From the NCBI RefSeq assembly GCF_004564135.1, contig NZ_CP038255.1, positions 1,971,501-2,035,500 on the forward strand: a DNA stretch of 64,000 nucleotides, given 5' to 3'. The notes beneath the pieces are model-generated. The model saw nothing but the letters and a program-made list of their open reading frames with translations. It ran no database searches and was not told the DNA's origin. This document shows positions 24,925-33,089 of the stretch, piece by piece. The number at the start of each line of letters is the position of its first letter. The first letter of the stretch is position 1. This stretch comes from Terasakiella sp. SH-1. GTDB taxonomy: Bacteria; Pseudomonadota; Alphaproteobacteria; Rhodospirillales; Terasakiellaceae. The position numbers and the translations under genes were made by a program.

Positions 24925-25670
24925 GAGCCCACCCGCCATGCGGTCACTCGTTTTTCCCACGGACGGATCAGGCCATATTCAATGGTCCAGATGATGACAA
25001 TAAAGGCAATGGAATAAGCCAGAATCCCCGTCACATCAAACATCTGGAAAAACAGGTGGAGCTGAAAGCCCACCCCATCACTGCGTCCCAACAGTTCCAC
25101 CACCAAGACGATTTTCCAGATCAAGGCAAGGCCAGAGCGTGCTGCCGCTGCAAAATAAGGGGTCAGCTGGGGCAAGATCACATTTTTCACCAAGCTCATG
25201 GGCGATAAGCGATAAATCTTCGCCATTTCCGCCAAGTCCCGGTCCAGTGCCTTCGCCCCTTCACGCAGGGTGACGGCCACATTGGGGATTTTATTAATCG
25301 CCACCGCCAAAACAGCTGCAACTTCATCCAAACCGATCCAGAGATAACACAGGATAATGACCACCAAGGCCGGAAGGTTAAGTAAAAACAAAAGCCAGCT
25401 GTCAAAAAACAGGCCCAGCTTTTTATGCATCCCCATCACCAATCCGATAAAACTGCCAAGTCCCATGGCAAGAATAAAGGCGGCAATCACCCGCCACAAG
25501 GTTGCCAGACAATGGATCAACAGTTCCCCACTTTGGAGCTCTGCGCCCATGCGCACCAAGACCTCTTGAGGTGGGGGCAAAAGCTCCGTCTGTGAGAAAA
25601 AAGCAAATCCAGCCCATAGCCCCACCAAGGAAGCGATCGACAGGGACTGGATGACAATGCTTCTGGGCAT
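24921..25670 (-). CDS. ABC transporter permease (NitT/TauT type)
   Basis: 249 residues with about six transmembrane segments. The cytoplasmic EAA loop reads REGAKALDRDLAEMAKIYRLSP (about 135-156), where the ATPase docks. It matches SsuC/TauC-like permeases. Its start lies 3 bp after the binding-protein stop and its stop overlaps the ATPase start. Confidence 0.88.
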   Translation of the reverse strand: MPRSIVIQSLSIASLVGLWAGFAFFSQTELLPPPQEVLVRMGAELQSGELLIHCLATLWRVIAAFILAMGLGSFIGLVMGMHKKLGLFFDSWLLFLLNLPALVVIILCYLWIGLDEVAAVLAVAINKIPNVAVTLREGAKALDRDLAEMAKIYRLSPMSLVKNVILPQLTPYFAAAARSGLALIWKIVLVVELLGRSDGVGFQLHLFFQMFDVTGILAYSIAFIVIIWTIEYGLIRPWEKRVTAWRVGS

Positions 25671-25673
25671 GGA

Positions 25674-26645
25674 TTAATAGGAAACGTCTTTAACAAACGT
25701 GCCTTGCGGGATGGTTTTGGCCTTTCCCACAAGCTTGGTCCCCCCCAGTTGGGACAACAGTTCAAACAAGGAACTGGCACCTGCGCGTTCCCCCTGCCCC
25801 CATTTGGAGGGCACACCGTTTAAGAACCCCGTTTTCAGGGCTTGGTAGGTTGCCTCATTCTTTGCTTTCATCAGCGGTTTGATCTTGGCCCAGGCTTGCT
25901 CATCTGTAGCAAGAATTTCTTTGGCTTTACGCGACGCCCGTGACAGGGCCTGCTTCAATTTCATATTCTGTTCAAAGCGTGGACCAAAGACATAACCAAT
26001 CATCGGGACATTTTCATCCAGTCCCATGACTTGTAAGGCATCAGCTACATTGAGTACACGTTCGAACCCTTTGGCTTCCAGCTTGGCCGCAAAATGCCAA
26101 AAGTTGATCACCGCATCCAGCTCGCCACTTTCCAGCTTTTTTGATAATAACGGCGGGGCACCAAAAACCGTTTCAACATTTTTTGCCAGATCAAATCCAT
26201 GTTCTTTCAAGGCCACAGCCTGAAACAGCAACCAGCTTTTATCAACCGGGCCACCTGCAATCCCGATTTTCTTGCCCGTCAAGTCAGGCAAACTTTTAAT
26301 CTGGTCTTTCGGGTCAGCCATCATGGCCCCGACCATGCGTGAATACGGGATAAAGCTGAAATGGCGACCTTCATGACGTTGGCGTGCCACCCAAATCCAG
26401 TCATTCACAATCACATCAACCGCATCCCCATAAAGTGCGGTGACAGACGCCTGCTTGCCAGCAAAGGGAACGATTTCCAGATTAAAGCCTTCTGCCTTAT
26501 CCAGGCCATACGCCTTAATGGTTTGGAGTTCCCAATTCACCGTACCGAACTTCAACACCCCTGCTCGCAAAGAGGGGACTTGTGCCGATGCGTTATGAAC
26601 CGCAAACGCAACAAAAAAAACAAACATGGCAAATAGTTTTTTCAT
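25674..26645 (-). CDS. ABC transporter periplasmic binding protein (SsuA/NrtA-like)
   Basis: 323 residues with a signal peptide cleaved near ASA-QV. It contains LRAGVLKFGTVNWEL, a PFAGKQASVTALYGDAVDVIVNDW segment (the usual ligand-binding stretch of TauA-like proteins) and GKKIGIAGGPVDKSW. ATG 26645 follows GGAGGG with a spacing of about 9; the GTG at 26663 is upstream of that ribosome-binding site. The ligand cannot be assigned. The position beside a c-type cytochrome, pedF and PQQ genes links it to alcohol oxidation. Confidence 0.85.
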   Translation of the reverse strand: MKKLFAMFVFFVAFAVHNASAQVPSLRAGVLKFGTVNWELQTIKAYGLDKAEGFNLEIVPFAGKQASVTALYGDAVDVIVNDWIWVARQRHEGRHFSFIPYSRMVGAMMADPKDQIKSLPDLTGKKIGIAGGPVDKSWLLFQAVALKEHGFDLAKNVETVFGAPPLLSKKLESGELDAVINFWHFAAKLEAKGFERVLNVADALQVMGLDENVPMIGYVFGPRFEQNMKLKQALSRASRKAKEILATDEQAWAKIKPLMKAKNEATYQALKTGFLNGVPSKWGQGERAGASSLFELLSQLGGTKLVGKAKTIPQGTFVKDVSY

Positions 26646-26671
26646 CACAAGTCCCTCCTTCACCTCAGGGG

Positions 26672-27076
26672 TTACTTAAATGTTTTCAGAAATTCGATCA
26701 GGAAATCCTGTTCAGCTGGGTCCGTGATCTGCACATGGCGCATACGTGTCCCAGCAACCACCAGTGTGTTACCTTCAATCCAGGCACGCAGGAAATCTTC
26801 ATCCCATGTGATATCGGATTTTTTCAAGTCTGCAGAATATTCAAAACGGGGCTGGCTGGCGGCTTTGCGCATATACACACCACGCAGGTTGGGGCCGAAC
26901 GTATTTTTCGCCGGGTCCATGGAATGGCATTTCATACATTTCTGAAACACCTGTACCCCTGCAGCTGCTTTTGAATTTGGCGGGGTATAGCCAAACATGT
27001 CTTCTGCTTGTGCATCCGTATTAGCAAAAGTTACAGCACCCAGCGCCAAAGCTGCTGCCATCAATGATTTAAACAT
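26672..27076 (-). CDS. Class I cytochrome c
   Basis: 134 residues with a signal peptide cleaved near AQA-ED. The haem motif is CMKCH, NTFGPNLRGV follows, and a distal Met in RMRHVQI or MRH is the likely sixth ligand. It is a c550-type electron carrier in the periplasm. ATG 27076 is the start that gives a clean signal peptide. It is the first gene of the unit continuing into the binding protein, permease and ATPase. Confidence 0.85.
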   Translation of the reverse strand: MFKSLMAAALALGAVTFANTDAQAEDMFGYTPPNSKAAAGVQVFQKCMKCHSMDPAKNTFGPNLRGVYMRKAASQPRFEYSADLKKSDITWDEDFLRAWIEGNTLVVAGTRMRHVQITDPAEQDFLIEFLKTFK

Positions 27077-27112
27077 TTTGTCTCTCTTTCTAAACAATTG
27101 ATCAAATTCAAT

Positions 27113-27383
27113 TAGGGCGTAAACTCATAAAATAGACTTGTTTAGCGGAGATGTATTTGAGGATAGACAAGGCATGAAACCCGCAGAAGTGCAAGCACTT
27201 TAAGGGTTTTATAACGCAGCTCTATCCTCAAATACATCCCGTCCCTTACGGGATTTCCCCAAAATATAGGCATTACTGCGTTAAAGTCTTTTGAAAGTAC
27301 AAGTACTTCCTGCAAGCCTTTGCCTTGTCTTGCCTATATTTTGGGGAAACCAAAGCAAGTCTATTTTATGAGTTTACACCCTA
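27113..27383. repeat. Three-stem palindromic element, copy 1
   Basis: 271 bp between divergent genes. The closing stem is 27113-27140 with 27356-27383 (27 of 28 pairs, ends TAGGG and CCCTA). Arm A is 27150-27167 with 27221-27238 (18 of 18). Its loop holds a nested AAACCC/GGGTTT and AAGTGC/GCACTT hairpin. The central palindrome CCCGT-CCCTT-ACGGG is at 27238-27252. Arm B is 27254-27272 with 27331-27349 (19 of 19), with a loop hairpin AAGTAC/GTACTT. There is no open reading frame. It is homologous to 49162-49429 in reverse orientation. Confidence 0.9.
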
Positions 27384-27450
27384 GGTTCAGCATAAGCAGG
27401 CTCAATCGTTTTTTCATTTCGACTTTCGACCAATGAAAAACCCTGCCACA

Positions 27451-27466
27451 TTCGCCAAAAGTCGTA
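27451..27466 (+). promoter_or_regulatory. Candidate operator upstream of the second MoaD-like gene
   Basis: TTCGCCAAAAGTCGTA resembles the pedF (GCGACCAAAGTCGA) and pqqA (TTCGACCAAAGGCGAA) sites. Additional TTTCGAC repeats lie at about 27417-27430. It is weaker than the other two and could serve either divergent unit. Confidence 0.3.
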
Positions 27467-27555
27467 TTTCAAAATTGTCGAAAATCAAATTCATTGCGCC
27501 CCAAACGTCTTAAAATTTCAAAGATCAAGAGCAAACCACAAACAGGCACAATTAA

Positions 27556-27885
27556 ATGACAAAACAATCACCCATGATCGGTCATAATTCAGGTGGAGCA
27601 ACCGTCACAATTGAAGTCCGCCTGTTTAACTCCATGCATACAAAGGGCAATCCTGAGGCCGTAAAGGAACCGCTTGAATACCCTGCGGGTACAACGGTGG
27701 GGGATGTTTTTCGCGACCTGAAACTGCCCCGCGAAGAACTTTTTCTCATTTTGGTCAACGGACGTGATATCTCCCCCGGTTTGGTTGGCGATGTGCGTTT
27801 TGCCCATGAACTCGAAGAAGGTGATATCCTTGCTTTTTCAGGCCCTGTCCCCTACAGTTTCGGATATGGTGCCCCGGTTGTTTAG
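27556..27885 (+). CDS. MoaD/ThiS-like protein lacking terminal Gly-Gly
   Basis: 109 residues. After a variable N-terminus (MTKQSPMIGHNSGG), a beta-grasp domain begins VTIEVRLFNSM, with AGTTVGDVF, LFLILVNGRDI and FAHELEEGDILAFSGPV. It ends GYGAPVV rather than Gly-Gly, so it is unlikely to act as a sulfur carrier unless processed. It lies 9 bp before a hybrid kinase gene. The MoaD-like gene at 16047 also adjoins a closely related kinase. Confidence 0.75.
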   Translation: MTKQSPMIGHNSGGATVTIEVRLFNSMHTKGNPEAVKEPLEYPAGTTVGDVFRDLKLPREELFLILVNGRDISPGLVGDVRFAHELEEGDILAFSGPVPYSFGYGAPVV

Positions 27886-27894
27886 AGCAGGTTA

Positions 27895-29592
27895 ATGGAT
27901 GAACGTCTAAAATCGCTTCAGGAAGAAAATGAAGCCTTAAAACAGCGGGTATCCGAACTCGAACAACGAGATGAGCTTTACACACTGGCGATGGAAGTCC
28001 CCAACGAAGGGTTGTGGGACTGGAACCCGGTGACAAAAGAGCTGCTTATTTCCTCACGCCTGATGGAAACTTTAGGCCATACAGGTGAATCAAAGTTCAC
28101 AACAACCTATGAATGGCTGGACTGGGTTCATCCCGAAGATATTGCAGGCTATGAACAAAAAGTCACCGAGCACCTTAAGGGGCTGACCGACTTTTTTGAA
28201 TGGGAATACCGTGTTTGCGATACCAAAGGCCAATATCACTGGGTCTTGGCACGAGGCAAAGCCTTACGCGATGAAAATGGCATCGCCTATCGCATGGTAG
28301 GTTCTGTTGGTGACATCACCAAACGACATATCGCAGAAGAACAATTACAACAAGCCCATGACCTGCTGGAAGACCGTGTGGCGAAACGAACTTCCGAACT
28401 TACACGGGTTAATAAGGTTCTGAACGAGGAAATCAATGAACGTAAAATCATTGAAAAAGAACTTAAACTTGCCAAAGAAGAAGCTGAACGCGCCCATCAA
28501 AGTAAAAATAAATATCTCGCAGCGGCCAGCCACGACCTGCTGCAACCCCTTAATGCCGCCCGTATTTTAATTGCAACCTTACAGGAACGCCCGCTGACCC
28601 CAGACAATATGTCACTGGTTAATCGCACCCATATTGCCATGGAAGCTGCTGAAGAACTGCTGATTGATCTGCTGGACATTGCCAAGCTGGATGCCCATAA
28701 AATGTCTGTCGATCTGCAAAAAAGTGCTGCCAGCCGTTTACTGAACTCTCTTTATGATGAATTAAAACCCATCGCCAAGCGATCCAATGTCAGCTTAAAA
28801 ATTATACCTTGTTCTGCGGGGTATTTCAGCGACACCCGTCTGCTGGGGCGTATTTTGCGCAATTTCCTGAACAACGCCATTCGTCATGCCAGCGGTGGCC
28901 GGGTGTTATTGGGCTGTCGCCGTTACGGTGATTTCTTGCGTTTTGAAGTCTGGGATACGGGCTGCGGTATTCCGCAAAATAAATTACATGAGATTTTCCA
29001 GGAATTTCACCAGCTCAAGGCGCATCCCCATGAGATCAGTGAAACAGGCGTCGGGCTCGGCCTCGCCATCGTTGAGCGAATTGCCAAAATGCTGGACCTC
29101 AAGATCAATGTACGCTCCCAACTGGGCAAAGGATCAGTCTTCAGTGTTGAAGTCCCTTATTGCCCGGTTGAACCCCAAAGCGCCCCTGCAATCCCGGTTG
29201 ATGTGGTGAGCGACTTATCCGGTAAAGAATTTCTGGTGGTTGATAATGAAAGCGCGATCACCCATTCCATGTCAGACTTGCTGCATCAATGGGGGGCTGT
29301 GCCTTATTGCGCCTTGTCTTTACGCACAGCCCTGACGGAACTGGATCATAACCGCCTGAAACCAGATGCCCTTTTAGTTGACTATCACCTAGAAGATAAC
29401 GAAACGGGCATTGAAGTCATTGACGCAATCAAGAAACGTTTGGGGCATGATATCCCCGCCGCCCTGATCACGGCGGATCGTTCTCCGGAACTGGCAAACC
29501 TGTGTAAGGAACTCGGTGTGCGCTTGCTCAACAAACCGATTAAACCTGCGAAACTTCGTGCGCTGTTGTCTTATCTGGTAAAAGACGCCTGA
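27895..29592 (+). CDS. PAS hybrid histidine kinase (ErcS/NahK-like)
   Basis: 565 residues, soluble. There is an N-terminal coiled coil (1-25) and a PAS/PAC domain (about 28-145, with WDWNPVTKELL and GSVGDITKR). A linker coil leads to HisKA with AAASHDLLQPLNA, the ATPase with WDTGCGIPQ and GVGLGLAIV, and a receiver (about 440-560) with FLVVDNE, ALLVDYHLEDN and LLNKPIKPAK. The HisKA, ATPase and receiver parts are close to the kinase at 16313-18520, so the two are paralogues. It has one PAS domain instead of two. Its last 53 bp overlap the convergent peptidase gene. Confidence 0.88.
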   Translation: MDERLKSLQEENEALKQRVSELEQRDELYTLAMEVPNEGLWDWNPVTKELLISSRLMETLGHTGESKFTTTYEWLDWVHPEDIAGYEQKVTEHLKGLTDFFEWEYRVCDTKGQYHWVLARGKALRDENGIAYRMVGSVGDITKRHIAEEQLQQAHDLLEDRVAKRTSELTRVNKVLNEEINERKIIEKELKLAKEEAERAHQSKNKYLAAASHDLLQPLNAARILIATLQERPLTPDNMSLVNRTHIAMEAAEELLIDLLDIAKLDAHKMSVDLQKSAASRLLNSLYDELKPIAKRSNVSLKIIPCSAGYFSDTRLLGRILRNFLNNAIRHASGGRVLLGCRRYGDFLRFEVWDTGCGIPQNKLHEIFQEFHQLKAHPHEISETGVGLGLAIVERIAKMLDLKINVRSQLGKGSVFSVEVPYCPVEPQSAPAIPVDVVSDLSGKEFLVVDNESAITHSMSDLLHQWGAVPYCALSLRTALTELDHNRLKPDALLVDYHLEDNETGIEVIDAIKKRLGHDIPAALITADRSPELANLCKELGVRLLNKPIKPAKLRALLSYLVKDA

Positions 29593-30655
29593 TACGGTCC
29601 TGTGCACTGGGATGAGTACTGTAAAACAGGGAATAAAGCGGATCATCACGCATGGGGGTCAAATTCTGGCCGATAATTTTCCTTAAGGCGTCAACAAAAA
29701 CCCCAGCCCCCATATCGCAAGCCGCCTGATCATCCGCCTGAAACTCAAAACGGTGCATTAATCGGCTGGAAAATGGCATCAGTAAAAAGTCCACATATGA
29801 ATAGCCCACAATCGCCAACAAAATCGGAGAAGAGCTGTTAATCTCCCAACCGGTCATCTTCACCAATGTGATAAACATTAAAAAAGACAGGCACAAACAA
29901 GCCCCCTGATAGGCAACCCATTTGAGGTGATGGTGATGAAGAATATGACCTTTTTCATGGGCGAGAACCGATAGGAATTCCTCCTTTTCCAATAAGGCTT
30001 TCAAGCCGTGGGTATAAACAACAAACGGCTCTTTAAAACCTGCATGGGCACGGGCATTGGCATGGGTGTTATTGCGGCTTTCAATATCTTCAAAAACTTG
30101 AATGCCTCCCAAAGGCTGTTCCTGTGCAGGTAAAAGTTCACTAAACACACGGGCCTTAAACAATGGCCCCACAATCTGCTGTGCCCAAAGCGAAAAAAAG
30201 ATAAAGAAACATAAAACCGCATAAGATTGCTGTTCAATCAACAGCAAGGCAACCAGTAAAACAGGCGCAGCCACCATCATAGCCCGCCCCATACGTTGGG
30301 CTGATTTATAGCTATAATGGGCAAAACTGTCTTTGGCCTGTCCTTGCTTTTTCATCAACAGCCATAGACGCAGATCAAACATCACCCATCGAATAAAACC
30401 AACACCACAGGCAAGCCCAAGCGTGATCAGCCCCCCTTCCAAAAGAGGTTTACGGGCTAACATATCCAACATAAACAGCAGGCAAAACGTAAAAAGAATA
30501 AAATCCGTACATTCCCGCCCCAGCAATATTTTCAGGCGAGCCACCGCCATGACGCTTTCATCAGGGCGCTGTGCGAGCTGTTGGTTTTGGCGAAAAATCA
30601 GATAGAGTTTCAGGGCGAAGACACAAAAGGCCGCGATGAGAAACGTGGCGTTCAT
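29540..30655 (-). CDS. M48-family membrane metallopeptidase
   Basis: 371 residues with several transmembrane segments (about 4-22, 55-75, 80-98, 130-170, 265-310). The zinc-binding HExxH is present as LAHEKGH (about 240), and the third ligand is probably the Glu of RFEFQADDQA. This is the HtpX/Ste24-like fold with the catalytic face in the cytoplasm. It starts 3 bp after pqqE, so it is the last gene of the pqq operon. No M16-type PqqF is seen in the window, so a role in PqqA-derived peptide cleavage is conceivable but unproven; general membrane protein quality control is the alternative. Confidence 0.82.
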   Translation of the reverse strand: MNATFLIAAFCVFALKLYLIFRQNQQLAQRPDESVMAVARLKILLGRECTDFILFTFCLLFMLDMLARKPLLEGGLITLGLACGVGFIRWVMFDLRLWLLMKKQGQAKDSFAHYSYKSAQRMGRAMMVAAPVLLVALLLIEQQSYAVLCFFIFFSLWAQQIVGPLFKARVFSELLPAQEQPLGGIQVFEDIESRNNTHANARAHAGFKEPFVVYTHGLKALLEKEEFLSVLAHEKGHILHHHHLKWVAYQGACLCLSFLMFITLVKMTGWEINSSSPILLAIVGYSYVDFLLMPFSSRLMHRFEFQADDQAACDMGAGVFVDALRKIIGQNLTPMRDDPLYSLFYSTHPSAQDRIRRLLPDKTTAHEVSQV

Positions 30656-30658
30656 ACC

Positions 30659-31807
30659 CTAAATTAACTCAATCAATTTCGTACTCACGGCCCCTTTGGC
30701 ACGCATGACCAGCGGCATGCGCGGCCCCGATGTGATTTTAGCGTTTTCAATGGCCGACTGGATCACATCAAAATGTTCAGACTTAGAACAAGCCGGATCA
30801 GCATTTTTCGCATCACCACTGAGCAAATAAGCCTGACAACGACAGCCGCCGAAATCCTTTTTCTTATCTTCGCAAGACCCGCAAGGCTCTTTCATCCAGC
30901 TATCACCACGAAATTCATTAAAGGCAGGCGATTCATTCCAAATCCATTCCAGATCATGATCTTTGACAGATGGATACTCAATGCCGGGGATTACCTTGGC
31001 TTCATGACAGGGCAAAGCTGCGCCATCTGGCGCGATGGAGAGATGAATTGAGCCCCAGCCATTCATACACGCCTTGGGGCGACCGTCATAATAATCCGGG
31101 ATGACAAAGAAAATCTGCACCTTATTGCCCAACCGTTCACGGGCACGTTCGACCTTTTCTTCAGCGATATCTAACTGCTCTTTGGTTGGCAGCAAGCCAT
31201 CACGGTTCAGCAATGCCCAGGCATAATATTGGATATTAGCCAGTTCCAAAAACTCAACGCCATGTTCTTCACACAGGTCAATCAGGTCTTCCACCGCATC
31301 AATATTGAGGCGCGAAACAGGCACATTTAACACCATGGGAAACTCATGGCGCTTGATCATTTTCAGCACTTCAATCTTTTTATTAAAAGACGCTGCCCCG
31401 ACCATCAGATCGTTTTTGTCACGATCAGAATGCTGGAAGCTCAGCTGGATTTGTTTCAGCCCTACCTCTTTTAATTTCACCAACCGTTCTTCGGTCAGCC
31501 CCATGCCCGATGTGATCAGGTTGGTGTAATAGCCCATCTTGTCAGCTTCTTCGACCAGGATTTCCAAATCCTTACGCGCCATAGGCTCCCCACCGGAAAA
31601 ACCCAATTGCATGGCCCCCAGATCACGGGCTTGGCGCAGGGCACGCAGCCAGTCTTCGGTACTGAGTTCCTGATCATAGTCTTCAAAATCAAGGGGGTTG
31701 GTACACCACGGGCATTTCAGCGGGCATTTATAGGTAAGTTCGGCAACCACCCACAGCGGCTTGCCGCAGTCTGAGAGCTGCTCAAACTTTGATCCATCCT
31801 TTGTCAA
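30659..31807 (-). CDS. pqqE: PqqE, radical SAM PqqA peptide cyclase
   Basis: 382 residues with the radical SAM motif CPLKCPWC (CxxxCxxC) near residue 28, FSGGEPM, and a C-terminal SPASM domain with cysteines in KACMNGWG, PCHEAK and PCGSCEDKKKDFGGCRC. It forms the C-C bond between Glu and Tyr of PqqA, presented by PqqD, as the first PQQ step. I take TTG 31807 as the start because GGAGA lies 6-7 bp before it and the N-terminus then matches the usual length. ATG 31858 would add 17 residues read from inside pqqD. It overlaps pqqD by 26 bp. Confidence 0.92.
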   Translation of the reverse strand: MTKDGSKFEQLSDCGKPLWVVAELTYKCPLKCPWCTNPLDFEDYDQELSTEDWLRALRQARDLGAMQLGFSGGEPMARKDLEILVEEADKMGYYTNLITSGMGLTEERLVKLKEVGLKQIQLSFQHSDRDKNDLMVGAASFNKKIEVLKMIKRHEFPMVLNVPVSRLNIDAVEDLIDLCEEHGVEFLELANIQYYAWALLNRDGLLPTKEQLDIAEEKVERARERLGNKVQIFFVIPDYYDGRPKACMNGWGSIHLSIAPDGAALPCHEAKVIPGIEYPSVKDHDLEWIWNESPAFNEFRGDSWMKEPCGSCEDKKKDFGGCRCQAYLLSGDAKNADPACSKSEHFDVIQSAIENAKITSGPRMPLVMRAKGAVSTKLIELI

Positions 31808-32063
31808 GGGCCGTCTCCATAAAGGCAAACACATCATCGGCCAGCTCATCACTGGCATTAAATTGTTCTTTTAAACGTAGCACAATTTCTTCAACCGTGC
31901 GCTTTCCATCCACCAAATTCATGATGTAGCCAGCCGGGCCGTTCAATTTAATCAGACCTTCGGGATATAACAGCATATGCGCCTGTTGGGACTCTTCCCA
32001 GCGAAAAATATAAACCGGGTTAATCGCCGGACAATCACTTAAATTAATCGGGCTGTTTTGCAA
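31782..32063 (-). CDS. pqqD: PqqD, PqqA-binding chaperone
   Basis: 93 residues of the RiPP-recognition-element fold, with YPEGLIKLNGPAGYIMNLVDGKRTVEEIV typical of PqqD (middle third). It hands PqqA to PqqE. The start is TTG 32063, with AGGAG seven bases upstream; a longer TTG start at 32081 lies upstream of the ribosome-binding site. No ATG is available. It is preceded by a hairpin that separates it from pqqA. Confidence 0.9.
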   Translation of the reverse strand: MQNSPINLSDCPAINPVYIFRWEESQQAHMLLYPEGLIKLNGPAGYIMNLVDGKRTVEEIVLRLKEQFNASDELADDVFAFMETALDKGWIKV

Positions 32064-32110
32064 CGTACTTCTCCTGGCCAAAGAATATATTGTTGTTTTT
32101 CTTAAAAATA

Positions 32111-32137
32111 AAAAGGGAAGGAGATACCTCTCCTCCC
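32111..32137 (-). terminator. Terminator/attenuator between pqqA and pqqD
   Basis: On the minus strand GGGAGGAGA (32129-32137) pairs with TCTCCTTCCC (32115-32124), followed by TTTTTATTTTT. It follows pqqA by about 30 bp and would leave pqqA transcripts in excess over pqqDE. Confidence 0.85.
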
Positions 32138-32167
32138 CTCTTTGGAATTGGAACCTTTTATAAGGTC

Positions 32168-32242
32168 TTAGCGTACGTTGATGTAAGCTGTAACTTCAAA
32201 GCCCAAACGCAGGTCGCAGTAAGCCGGTGTTTCCCACTTCAT
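32168..32242 (-). CDS. pqqA: PqqA, PQQ precursor peptide
   Basis: 24 residues, MKWETPAYCDLRLGFEVTAY plus four more. The conserved EVTxY holds the Glu and Tyr that become PQQ. AAGGAG lies 6 bp before ATG 32242. It is shorter than the usual ORF cutoffs. It lies between pqqC and pqqD rather than at the head of the operon, and has its own upstream palindrome. Confidence 0.95.
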   Translation of the reverse strand: MKWETPAYCDLRLGFEVTAYINVR

Positions 32243-32310
32243 GTCAGTCTCCTTGATGACAGTTTTTCTAACTTGTGGCACTAGTGTGCCGTTCTTCATA
32301 AATATCTTCA

Positions 32311-32328
32311 ATTCGCCTTTGGTCGAAT
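32311..32328 (-). promoter_or_regulatory. Candidate operator upstream of pqqA
   Basis: Minus strand ATTCGACCAAAGGCGAAT, an inverted repeat ATTCG-N8-CGAAT that contains CGACCAAAG as in the pedF site. It ends at the last base of pqqC, 69 bp before the pqqA start, and could control a pqqA-specific promoter. Confidence 0.45.
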
Positions 32329-33089
32329 TACTCAGCTGCCGCTTGTTCAAACCCTTCGGGCACAAAGCAGCCCGGTGGGATCATGCCCGGTGAAACGTAA
32401 GATAAATAAAGCGCATCCAGCTGTGCCCACAGCACGCCCGTCTTCATGTACAGCGCATCAATCACAGCCTGTTGCTCTTTGATCGTTGTGGCATTTTCCT
32501 TAACGTATTTCAGGGCAAAATCCACATCACGCGGGGCTTGAGTCAAACGTTCGCGGAAATAAGCGGTCATTTCTTCGCTGACAAAATCATAGTTTTCCAG
32601 CATGCCCGCAATACGTTCCTTATGGATTTTCGGCGCAAACAATTCTGTCAAACATGAAGCAAAACCGATCAACAACGGTGCACGACGACAGAAGTTAATA
32701 TAGGTGTCGACCGCATGTTTACTGGCCGGGTGAACCCCTTCCATGGATTTGACATATTCACGATCGAGTCCAAGGGCCTCACACAGGCGCAGCCAACGTT
32801 CAATCCCGCCGATATCATCGCCCTGACCGTCATGATCAAAGATCCGCTGACGCCAAATGTTGCGCAGTTCCTTATCTTCACAATTAGCCAGGATCGCGTA
32901 ATCCTTAATCGGAATACCTTGCTGATAGACATAGCGGTTCAAGGCCCAGGCTTGAACCTGACCCAAATTCATTTCCCCACCATGGAGCATTTTGTGAAAC
33001 GGGTGCAGGTTGTGATAACGTTCTGCACCGATTGAGCGAAGTGCCGCCTCCAGTTCATCTGGGGACAAAACCTTCTCGACTTTAATCAT
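32328..33089 (-). CDS. pqqC: PqqC, pyrroloquinoline-quinone synthase
   Basis: 253 residues of the haem-oxygenase-like PqqC fold. It contains YHNLHPFHKMLHGGE near the start and, downstream, GGIERWLRLCEALG. It catalyses the final cyclisation and eight-electron oxidation giving PQQ. ATGA overlap with pqqB shows coupling. Its length matches family members. Confidence 0.95.
   Translation of the reverse strand: MIKVEKVLSPDELEAALRSIGAERYHNLHPFHKMLHGGEMNLGQVQAWALNRYVYQQGIPIKDYAILANCEDKELRNIWRQRIFDHDGQGDDIGGIERWLRLCEALGLDREYVKSMEGVHPASKHAVDTYINFCRRAPLLIGFASCLTELFAPKIHKERIAGMLENYDFVSEEMTAYFRERLTQAPRDVDFALKYVKENATTIKEQQAVIDALYMKTGVLWAQLDALYLSYVSPGMIPPGCFVPEGFEQAAAE

Noticed and set aside
27113-27383. 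Integron attC site or simple transcription terminator
   Set aside because: The ends do not match the conserved attC core and the nested three-stem plan is far larger than a terminator. A genuine IS is also excluded because there is no transposase frame.
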